NCBI GenBank assembly: GCA_965212245.1
Contig: OZ243107.1
Span: 2,418,001 to 2,482,000, forward strand
Source of the DNA: CAKZNE01 sp040222435
Lineage (GTDB): Bacteria; Bacteroidota; Bacteroidia; Flavobacteriales; Schleiferiaceae
Direction of reading: 5' to 3'
DNA length: 64,000 nucleotides
Positions 36,901-42,835 of the stretch are shown here, one piece after another. How positions within the stretch are numbered: position 1 is the stretch's first letter; every line of letters begins with the position of its first letter. The translations under genes were made by a program, and so were the position numbers. The notes under the pieces are model-generated. The model had not been told where the DNA came from. It did not search any database and worked only from the letters and a program-made list of their open reading frames with translations.

Positions 36901-37110
36901 CTTTAAAATACAATTCAGAAGACTGGAATCACTATTGTCTATCTGGTAACGGATTTGTCCTCTGCCTATGCTAAAGGCTTTTAAGGTACTATTATTGGTT
37001 TCAAAAAGCGTTACGGTTTGAAATTGATCCATTGAAACCGGTCCAAAGGTTCGCTTCTCATCTGAGATTGATAGAATATTTAATTCCGTAAAAAAATGAA
37101 ACTTAGGCAT
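33949..37110 (-). CDS. Large protein (1053 aa) with HExxH zinc-peptidase-like motif
   Basis: A 1053-aa protein, no signal peptide. Residues 911-922 read VIVHELGHALYN, giving a HELGH zinc site (His914, Glu915, His918) in a hydrophobic helix, typical of metallopeptidases. The C-terminus contains a Gly-rich block (STGGGHLEGHPSGNTGCYMES) that could offer a third ligand. The first 900 residues are unrecognised beta-rich sequence. It is the first gene of the minus-strand giant-protein block and is followed by the overlapping lipoprotein gene. A peptidase role is plausible but unproven. Confidence 0.62.
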   Translation of the reverse strand: MPKFHFFTELNILSISDEKRTFGPVSMDQFQTVTLFETNNSTLKAFSIGRGQIRYQIDNSDSSLLNCILKLNEPCALKGLPLKYIIYRGIRKDSLLLSSNPDDFIDHSSLPNNHIISKILDNGALPEPEYLSLGLGIKHSTTDSNEMSITDQSSIDFLFNNQYNFPAYGVKAGDILGEFQFQPSGSSNKHYFGIELVLESSWNSPDMEWVRNSDLGSSGNGKIIDITSLTGNTRQAEKEKCLNFMDPICLWSHLFQDGLMTDQGDKSENTLYQDILQTTYNYPHRIYLDLRDESGFSWNFYSRYTKGIAFKNVSSNQLEETIIATQGWPLVIIDNYTPLGGVSSSNFVKNISASNKTEIEISFPVDTNTKKLAFIACGRQSEESAYPVELVQGNRFRDLSEEASANASGSGTYPVTKNLKISGFQANISSLQEIGGYFKIFYIHQDITIPNDVESSSHYLDKLFEVQLLSSYPILDSQAITNSVFFGSLKYISDNSNTFGLTHPGMYQTGIGIDQDRVIFFACALELENSRNKISRYPAQFVSGKESFFKAISSDGDGDFKVRKVEVVTSSSTFQTLEISQNWFGRSWEKLFKKFRNYDNDTFLAVTLTINEYAQIESSISSYDSYEHPVFLKVSSDNFMDTSTNGYNYSNAQFNIDGLDINGNYISNILSPTFHSIDGRLYCTEAAAQAETIDLQTTSYGICISHNPNSTDPNEVEAFHEINEALKRGRRFVPELFKELDAITILGHKTYYGIWSENNGAQYDGTNTDLRTFTINVGYTPIGSTGATSVNPKQFTINGNTFNSLNKIGSITNHSKYEELALKDEVHYKNPEEIAEGYSPEFNFTDKNGNESVKTVSTLTEKGHGEIEPIITISLNESIRSNFTDQDYSATYPDELPEVDFSPRQLLISHVIVHELGHALYNIKNPLLNQLWTKLSANYPIQDSDLYDETDPYKSRSTGGGHLEGHPSGNTGCYMESLLGKRWIIDNVWREMFSSLVKFFNNNPQQANDMGGGYYQGVCPPYLKIYLSGTAFDYAKLEEDLGNFTNVYIPKST

Positions 37111-37207
37111 AAGAATAGCTTTTAAGCTAATTTAATATGTTAAGGATAGTGAAAATACGTACCGCTACGCAGTTGCAATTAAAACATCGCCCTCCAATCG
37201 GTTGGTA

Positions 37208-37831
37208 TTAGTTTGATCCATCATTTATTTGAACTTTCCTCTTGATCCGGCTGCGGTAGCCTTCAACGGTTCTTTGGTTCATCTTCAATTTTTCCGCAAT
37301 GAGCTTGGAGGTCATTCCCTGTTGCACAAAGTTCAGTATCAGGCGCTCCTTGGGGTTCAAACAGGCTTCAACCCGCTCCTTTTCTTTCATGCCTCTCCTA
37401 TACCTCTTAATAATCTCCAGGCAATCCTTCTTACGAGTTTTGCCATAAAATACAGTTCCACTCTCCAGCATAGTCCGAATGCCATATAAAATGGCCGACC
37501 TGTCCATTCCCTGGCTAAAATATCCACTGAATTGAATTTGCGACAACAACTGGAAGCATTGAGCAGGCAGGCTTTCAACAAAGCAAGCCACCTTTAGCTT
37601 ATGATTATTAAATGAGGCCTGCCCAATAAGGGCCCGTAGTTGTTCTTCATTGTCGGAGCCATCAAAGAAAAAAACATCATACGGGTAAAAATAATTTTCC
37701 GCTAACTGGGTAAGCTCTTTTTTAGACTGTACCAACTCAGTATCATATTCGGGATCTTCATTTAAGAAATGAATCAAACCAGTTGTAAAAGCGGGTTGGG
37801 TATTATAAATCAGGAGATTTTTAGTTTTCAT
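37208..37831 (-). CDS. LuxR/NarL-type transcriptional regulator with atypical receiver-like domain
   Basis: A 207-aa protein with an N-terminal receiver-like fold (LLIYNTQPAFTTGLIHFL; DVFFFDGSDNEE with Asp57 in the phospho-acceptor position) and a C-terminal LuxR helix-turn-helix (LNPKERLILNFVQQGMTSKL, then IAEKLKMNQRTVEGYRSRI). The acidic pair normally following the first strand is missing: YNTQP occupies that place. Phosphorylation is therefore doubtful. It stands alone 97 nt upstream of the 1053-aa gene, in the same direction, so it is the best candidate regulator of the giant-protein block. Confidence 0.78.
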   Translation of the reverse strand: MKTKNLLIYNTQPAFTTGLIHFLNEDPEYDTELVQSKKELTQLAENYFYPYDVFFFDGSDNEEQLRALIGQASFNNHKLKVACFVESLPAQCFQLLSQIQFSGYFSQGMDRSAILYGIRTMLESGTVFYGKTRKKDCLEIIKRYRRGMKEKERVEACLNPKERLILNFVQQGMTSKLIAEKLKMNQRTVEGYRSRIKRKVQINDGSN

Positions 37832-38397
37832 TTGTAGGTAAATTAGGTTTTTTAGGCCAAGCTTACGAGCATTAAATATAAATTACGTGATAACGCCTCG
37901 CGCTTTAATCGTGGACTTTTCGAATTGAGGCATTATTTATAAACATTACTGATCTAAATTAAACTTTAATTTACGATAGAAATTATTAGCTTCCAGGCAA
38001 ATCTTGATAAGAATCACACTCTAAATTCACTTTTTATTATTGGCCTCTAACTGAATTTCAAGTGGGTATGGTGTTATTTTTTGTAATTCATCTCAAGTTA
38101 AAAAATTGTTAATTTTCAGGGGGGGTAAACAATGGTAGCCCTCTATATGATTTATGAAAATCGGACTCTACCCTTTTATTGATGCTGGGTTATCTTAGTT
38201 ATTTACCCTGGGCCTTTTATCTGACCATGGTAAATTGGCGCACGATCAATCAGGCCCAGGCATTACGCTTCACCACGCTTTAAGCGTGGCTACAGGGTAG
38301 CCGCTGCAATCCCTCATGCGGATTAGAATTAATCTTCTTTTAATGGTTTTCAGGTAGAATAGAAGCTTAAAGTTCTATTTACGGTAGTGGGGCGTGT
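37832..38397. other. AT-rich intergenic region with a short palindrome
   Basis: About 566 nt without a convincing gene. It is A/T-rich on the left. A perfect 8-bp inverted repeat around one base (CCACGCTTTAAGCGTGG, 38273-38289) lies on the right without a T tract, so it looks more like a protein-binding site or repeat remnant than a terminator. It separates the minus-strand giant-protein block from plus-strand genes, so divergent promoters are expected here. Confidence 0.5.
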
Positions 38398-39120
38398 GTG
38401 AGTAGATTCGATAAAGGGCAGTTATCCCGCCTTTTCAAACAAGGCATGCAGGGTATGGAGTCGGGAATATCGGGAACGGATATTCCCGCATCTATCATTA
38501 ATGATAGATCGCCAAACGCTTATGATATTGATTTTACTTCAAAATCCATCAAACAGCAACAAGAAGTTGATCTTAATCTTTCCCATGTCGAGGGCGGCCT
38601 TGAAAATGCCGGACGCATGGAAACCGCCCTTTCCATTGCCCTGGATAATGATGGTCACCAACGCAAAGAGAAGGAAAAGCAAAAAACACTCGATGTCTTA
38701 ATTCAGTTGGAACAATTAGGGATTGCGCTTTTGGAGCGCATCACACAGTTGCAGGAGGAAATTGATCAATTACTGGAAGCGCGCGATAAGGTTAGTCAAC
38801 GCCTGGAAGCCTTGCAGCAATGCCTGGAACAGGGCCGTAAAACAGGCCGCTTTGAAATCAATGATCCGTTGGTTGCTGAGGCTATTGGGGAATGGGAGCA
38901 GGAGCATGGCCGTGCCTGGAATCCGGAGGCCGAAGATGCTTCTGAAATGCTGCTCTCCATAATGAAAGACCATCAAAACCAATATGATGATCTTTCCATA
39001 CAATTGTTCTCCAAAAGGCAGGAGCAAGAACGCCTGATACAGGAACTCAACGAATTGGATGAAAAGCTGGCGCAAGAGGAAATCAGCCCTTCCGAACTTG
39101 AAAGAACCAGCAAGTTTTAA
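38398..39120 (+). CDS. Coiled-coil protein of unknown function
   Basis: A 240-aa acidic protein starting at GTG. Residues about 90-140 form a strong coiled coil (LDVLIQLEQLGIALLERITQ, then QEEIDQLLEARDKVSQRLEA), and a second lies at 190-235 (FSKRQEQERLIQELNELDEK). No signal peptide and no known domain. It lies in the accessory part of the first island and is followed by a terminator-like hairpin. Confidence 0.6.
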   Translation: MSRFDKGQLSRLFKQGMQGMESGISGTDIPASIINDRSPNAYDIDFTSKSIKQQQEVDLNLSHVEGGLENAGRMETALSIALDNDGHQRKEKEKQKTLDVLIQLEQLGIALLERITQLQEEIDQLLEARDKVSQRLEALQQCLEQGRKTGRFEINDPLVAEAIGEWEQEHGRAWNPEAEDASEMLLSIMKDHQNQYDDLSIQLFSKRQEQERLIQELNELDEKLAQEEISPSELERTSKF

Positions 39121-39154
39121 CTACATCTGTACAGGAAAAACGACAAGTAGAAAA

Positions 39155-39183
39155 CAAAGTGGCCGATTCCTCGACCACTTTGC
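39155..39183. terminator. Hairpin between coiled-coil gene and convergent gene
   Basis: CAAAGTGG and CCACTTTG pair around a GC-rich loop between two convergent genes. There is only a weak T tract, so it may work in either direction or be a simple hairpin. Confidence 0.4.
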
Positions 39184-39217
39184 AGGTTATTGAGTTGGGC
39201 TCTGCTCCAAAACTTCG

Positions 39218-39628
39218 CTAAGGTTGAGCGGTATGCGTGAGATAGGCCTCTTTAATAGCTGTTGTCATAGTCAGGCCATAATCACTGCCATCTCCCAAAA
39301 CCCCATCGACTAATTGACCTTCAGCAAACAGGTAAACCGCAGTACGTGCAGCTTCACTGCGCTCAATAAATAAGACCATGATCTTTGTGCGCCCTGCCCT
39401 AATATGATCCCCCACAATATCCAATACCAAATTCTCATATTGAGTATTGCCTTTATTAACCGTTGCAACAATCACCAGTTTATCTTTCGCATAGGCTTTG
39501 GCCGTAATCCCAATTTGTTCATCTGAGTAATTATTTCCACGCAGATCATAGTTTTCAACTTCCGGCTTTTGAGCTGTGATTGTAAGCGAGAGTAAAAATG
39601 CCGGGATAAGAAATTTCACAGTGCTCAT
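39218..39628 (-). CDS. Small secreted protein of unknown function
   Basis: A 136-aa protein with a signal peptide (VKFLIPAFLLSLTITAQ). The mature part (about 117 aa) alternates strands and helices, with a TKIMVLFIERSEAARTAVYLF core. No recognised family. It is divergent from the XRE gene with 17 nt between the starts, so their promoters must overlap each other's coding sequence, and the XRE protein may regulate both. Confidence 0.55.
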   Translation of the reverse strand: MSTVKFLIPAFLLSLTITAQKPEVENYDLRGNNYSDEQIGITAKAYAKDKLVIVATVNKGNTQYENLVLDIVGDHIRAGRTKIMVLFIERSEAARTAVYLFAEGQLVDGVLGDGSDYGLTMTTAIKEAYLTHTAQP

Positions 39629-39645
39629 AGGATTGTGTTTGCGTC

Positions 39646-39924
39646 ATGGATGACGCAAAATTTTTAAGCGTGTTTATGCCCGTAGATAAAGAGCAACGTC
39701 AAAAGAAAATCGGTGAACGCCTCAAGGAGCTGAGAATATCCAGAGGATATTCCAGTTATCGCAATTTTGCAGATGAGCATGATCTGGAGCCAAAACAATA
39801 TTGGCGTTTGGAAGAAGGCCAGGTTGATTTCAAAATATCGAGCCTCTTCCGGGTTTTAGATATTCACGAGATAACCATTCAGGAATTCTTTCACGAATTG
39901 GACATCCCCCGACCATCCGATTAA
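39646..39924 (+). CDS. XRE-like helix-turn-helix protein
   Basis: A 92-aa DNA-binding protein. KKIGERLKELRISRGYSSYR and NFADEHDLEPKQYWRLEEGQ form the Cro/C1 helix-turn-helix; the C-terminal helices (ISSLFRVLDIHEITIQEFFH) are also typical. The start may be ATG 39646 or the internal ATG 39676, which would shorten the N-terminus by ten residues. It is encoded near the right junction of the first island. Confidence 0.72.
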   Translation: MDDAKFLSVFMPVDKEQRQKKIGERLKELRISRGYSSYRNFADEHDLEPKQYWRLEEGQVDFKISSLFRVLDIHEITIQEFFHELDIPRPSD

Positions 39925-40372
39925 CAAAACCTTGATTTTTTACTGGTAAAGTGATTAAGTTCTCTTGCATGTGGCAAAATCCATATGTGGGGAACCGCTA
40001 ACCCCTGTTCCGTACAGTGGCCGATCTGGTATGGCGCGCTGACATTTTCCTATGGCTTATCCGGTTTGTGCCGGGTGAAACGGAAATGTCCAGGGCTTTG
40101 CCTAAATACCGTTTTCCCCTGCTGTGCGGGGGGCTTAGCGGCATCCGGCTCAGAAAGCCTTTCCCCTTTTAACAATTGAATGAGTTTCACATGGGTGAAT
40201 AATCTGTGTGAAGGGGCGTGCTTTCTTCCCGATTTTCCCCCACACAAAAAAAGGAATGGAGGTGCGCCCCAACTTTCTTTCATGTATTGAAGGTAAGTTG
40301 ATCCTAGGCAATAACAATAATTGCTATTTTTTGTTATCTGTGGTATCTTTGAAGAAGAGAAAGGATAGGATT
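39925..40372. other. G+C-rich non-coding region before the island junction
   Basis: About 450 nt, richer in G and C than its surroundings and with many short C or G runs (40060-40160 especially). Open frames on both strands here have odd, Cys/Pro-rich translations and no start context, so I do not call a gene. It may hold a plasmid- or island-type control region. Confidence 0.4.
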
Positions 40373-40498
40373 ATGAACGTATCACTGACCCCACATTTTG
40401 ATGAGTTTATCAATGAACAGCTCAAATCAGGGCAATATCACTCCGCAAGTGAGGTTGTACGCGCTGCCTACGTCTGCTTGAACAGCAGACGGTCATAG
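40373..40498 (+). pseudogene. parD: Truncated ParD-family antitoxin gene
   Basis: ATG 40373 begins MNVSLTPHFDEFINEQLKSG and continues QYHSASEVVRAA, the ribbon-helix-helix N-terminal domain of ParD antitoxins. After residue 32 the frame runs into the tRNA-Arg-derived junction (YVCLNSRRS) and stops, so the toxin-binding C-terminal half and any parE toxin gene are missing. The N-terminal domain might still bind DNA. The break coincides with the att repeat, so the truncation was probably caused by integration, excision or deletion at that site. Confidence 0.8.
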
Positions 40499-42032
40499 GT
40501 TCGAATCCTGTCGCGATCACTCCAGAGGACAAGCTCATTAAATCAAGAGCTTGTCCTTTTTTTATTTTCACCAAGTTGCTGGTTGTGTGATATATATGAT
40601 CAAAAACGGTGTTTAGTCTCAAGGTTTGACACTTGTTATTTTTAAAAACCAACTTTCCGGGAAATGTTAAACCAATTATAGTCTGTTTGGTCTGCCATGA
40701 GGCTTGCTGATAAAACGTTTTCAGGTTTACAATCACTTCCAAAGCTTTCTTCATTTTCTGTTTGAAATTGGTGGAGGAAGTCTTAAGGTGATTTAATTGC
40801 TGCTCTAGTTCAACAATCGTAGCAGAGTACCTGGTCTTGCCCTTGTTAAAGCTAGCTTGATCAATATTTCCTTGGAAAAGGTTGTCTTCTGCTTTATCTA
40901 TTGTTTGCGTAAGCTTTTCAATTTCTTCTTGCAATTTACTGATTTTCAAATCCCTTTCATTTTTAGAAGTCCCGTAGAGGTCTTTTAATATATTTAGGTA
41001 AGCTTCAGCTTTGCCAGGGGCTAGAGTAAGCTGTGATAGGTAATTTTCCAACATTTGGTGGGCATCAGTTACTTGAAATCTCTCAAGACAACCACCTCTA
41101 CAATGATAATAATAGTAATACTTACCCGAACGGCTTTTGGACTTACTGCCTGTTAAAGGCTTATCGCATCGAGAACATTGGATGTGGCCCCTCAACGGGA
41201 AACTCTCATTTTTAAGTGACCATTTGCGCATGATCTTTTTTCGGTTGTTCAACCTTTCTTGTACTCGGTTAAAGAGCTGATCCGAGACTATAGCTTCATG
41301 TAAACCTTCAGCATAGGTTTCGTCTTCATTTTTATAAGCGGGGACTTTTACTTGCCCTATATAAACCCTGTTACGAATGAGTGTGTGGAAGCGGGAGCGT
41401 GATATTTTCATTCCTTTCGTTAGCATGAATCTTCGGACTTCATCCACAGGTTTACCAGTCACAGCTAGAATTTCTAATGCTTCTTTGACCAAATACGCTT
41501 TATCAGAAGGTTCAAGACTTGATTTACCGTCTTGGGTTCGTTTATTGACGTAGCCTAGTGGAGCGGTGGTAGTCCAGCAGCCTTCTTTATTTGCTCTGCG
41601 CGAACCTTCTGTAACCCGAATGGAAATCTTGTCATTTTCAACTTCTGGTACAGCCAAGTAAATAGCCAGCATGATCTTATTGTCAGGTTGGGCAAGATCA
41701 AGTGGTTGTTCTATGGCATTGACTTCTATGCCCATACGTCTGAGATACGCTATCACCTGATAAGCTTCAGCTGCATTGCGCGAGAACCTATCCCATTTTG
41801 TGAACAGTATGGTATCTACCGTCTTACGGTGGGTCTTGCAATAATCCAAAAGCTTTTTCCATTCTGGTCGCTCAAAAGTCTTGGCTGAAAAATCGTCCTG
41901 AAAATGTTGTAGAATAGTTTGAGATTTTAGTTCACAATACCGATACAAGATTTCTTTTTGATACCGTAAGCTGAAACCCTTATCAGCCTGTTCGTCTGTG
42001 GAGACTCTTGTGTAAAGTATGACATTCTTCAT
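40422..42032 (-). CDS. Large serine recombinase (site-specific integrase)
   Basis: A 536-aa large serine recombinase. The N-terminal resolvase domain has YTRVSTDEQADKGFSL with Ser10 as catalytic nucleophile and TKWDRFSRNAAEAYQVIAYL. The recombinase domain follows (PLGYVNKRTQDGKSS; GMKISRSRFHTLIRNRVYIG), then a zinc ribbon (CSRCDKPLTG and YHCRGGC) and a coiled coil. The last 40 or so residues (GVIATGFEPMTVC and beyond) are the antisense of the terminator and tRNA-Arg fragment, then of the parD remnant, so the natural end of the protein in the free element was probably different. It is the likely integrase of the second island. Confidence 0.9.
   Translation of the reverse strand: MKNVILYTRVSTDEQADKGFSLRYQKEILYRYCELKSQTILQHFQDDFSAKTFERPEWKKLLDYCKTHRKTVDTILFTKWDRFSRNAAEAYQVIAYLRRMGIEVNAIEQPLDLAQPDNKIMLAIYLAVPEVENDKISIRVTEGSRRANKEGCWTTTAPLGYVNKRTQDGKSSLEPSDKAYLVKEALEILAVTGKPVDEVRRFMLTKGMKISRSRFHTLIRNRVYIGQVKVPAYKNEDETYAEGLHEAIVSDQLFNRVQERLNNRKKIMRKWSLKNESFPLRGHIQCSRCDKPLTGSKSKSRSGKYYYYYHCRGGCLERFQVTDAHQMLENYLSQLTLAPGKAEAYLNILKDLYGTSKNERDLKISKLQEEIEKLTQTIDKAEDNLFQGNIDQASFNKGKTRYSATIVELEQQLNHLKTSSTNFKQKMKKALEVIVNLKTFYQQASWQTKQTIIGLTFPGKLVFKNNKCQTLRLNTVFDHIYHTTSNLVKIKKGQALDLMSLSSGVIATGFEPMTVCCSSRRRQRVQPHLRSDIALI
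40471..40491. repeat. Inverted repeat at the att junction
   Basis: CGTCTGCT and AGCAGACG form a perfect 8-bp inverted repeat around TGAAC. The right arm is part of the tRNA-Arg-derived repeat; the left arm is not in the tRNA at this spacing. It may mark the crossover or binding zone of the adjacent serine recombinase. Confidence 0.5.
40484..40520 (+). repeat. attachment-site repeat: copy of the tRNA-Arg 3' end
   Basis: These 37 nt match 17041-17077 (36 nt of the tRNA-Arg plus the next base) with one difference (T at 40496 for C at 17053). The copy has no 5' half and cannot be a tRNA. With the intact tRNA it bounds a segment of 23.4 kb in direct orientation, as expected for an element integrated into the 3' end of tRNA-Arg. 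Confidence 0.88.
40526..40561 (+). terminator. tRNA-type terminator after the att repeat
   Basis: GGACAAGCTC (40526 onward) pairs with GAGCTTGTCC around an A/T loop and is followed by a run of seven T. It sits where a tRNA-Arg terminator would, so it came with the tRNA 3' end. On the minus strand it falls inside the recombinase frame. Confidence 0.75.
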
Positions 42033-42168
42033 TTTTCTGGTTTTCTAAATCGCTGATTTGACACTTGGCTAGTTGATACAGCATTTTCCTGATCTGCGTG
42101 ATTTCCTCTTCCGAGTGGTATTCTCCGTGTTTTTCAAAAATCCTGCGGCAGTCTTCTACACTAAGCAT
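41983..42168 (-). CDS. Small protein upstream of the recombinase
   Basis: A 61-aa frame that overlaps the recombinase start by 50 nt. MLSVEDCRRIFEKHGEYHSE then EEITQIRKMLYQLAKCQISD looks like a genuine helical small protein; I recall similar short proteins preceding recombinases in Bacteroidota elements. Its role is unknown; it may regulate or assist recombination. Confidence 0.6.
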   Translation of the reverse strand: MLSVEDCRRIFEKHGEYHSEEEITQIRKMLYQLAKCQISDLENQKNEECHTLHKSLHRRTG

Positions 42169-42605
42169 AAAATAAAACGATTAAGACCTCTTTGGGTTGT
42201 CGGTTACCAATGCATGGGGTAGTGGTGTGGGAAAACAGAGCCTGTTTTTTCGGATCTGTTTTCACTTGTCTTATGAGATGGTTAAAGTACAAATCATTTT
42301 GATTTCATATTACTGTCTGGAATACAATTATGATGTACTCATTTGAAGGATAAATGTAAGAGTGACTTTCGAGAAAGTTCAGGTAAAAAGTTGTTCCTAG
42401 GTACGCTGCTTTAAGCGTTGGTACGTTTTTAAGATTATGCAGGAACAACCACCTGTATGGCTATTCGATTGATCAGCAAGCATAAATGACTTACGAACGA
42501 AACGTCAGAGTCCAAAAGGGGTTACCTGATCCGTATTCATTATCGGTACACTATTATTTTGATGTATACATTGATGTTCTGCATTTAGGGTCTATAGTAC
42601 GTCTT
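42169..42605. other. Intergenic region between recombinase and permease remnant
   Basis: About 440 nt with no gene I can support on either strand. Short GTACG-centred repeats lie around 42,400-42,430, without an obvious regulatory pattern. Confidence 0.4.
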
Positions 42606-42746
42606 TTAAAAACACTACCAGATCTTTACGAATCACTTGTAATACCCTCCCTTACACTCACATAGCCTAAGAGGAGGGTAATAAGTTACGGTAAGGCCAA
42701 TAGGGAGCAGGGCAATCGCGGTTTACGAAACCAACTAGAAACACCT
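42606..42746 (-). pseudogene. Decayed 3' end of an FtsX/MacB-type permease gene
   Basis: Read on the minus strand this stretch gives broken pieces of a permease C-terminus: IALLPIGLTVTY, then LLLGYVSV, then after a frameshift VLQVIRKDLVVFLKDVL and a stop. These line up with IALLFALATLIGLTVAYY, LLFGYVSARVF and VICKNPVAFLKDER at the end of the permease at 50.6 kb. The nucleotide match is also visible (ACTCACATAGCC followed by GGAGGGT in both). It is an internally deleted remnant from a related but different permease. Confidence 0.75.
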
Positions 42747-42835
42747 TAATTCAGTGGATGGCCGTTACTCTTCTAAATGCCTTTGTAAGCCTGTTTACGA
42801 GAGTCTTGATGACAAAACATCTTAATTTCTATCTA

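Noticed and set aside
17306..37110. Contractile injection or phage-tail system
   Set aside because: The giant proteins suggested it, but no sheath, tube, baseplate or AAA+ gene is present in the block.
38273..38289. Palindrome as a transcription terminator
   Set aside because: No T tract follows on either strand and no gene ends nearby.
39985..40179. 64-codon plus-strand frame in the G+C-rich tract
   Set aside because: Cys/Trp/Pro-rich translation without domain or start context, and the region is base-biased; likely chance.
40475..40491. Stem-loop resembling an anticodon arm with GAA in the loop
   Set aside because: No acceptor stem, D arm or 5' half; the stem arises from the att repeat and the parD junction, so it is not a tRNA-Phe.
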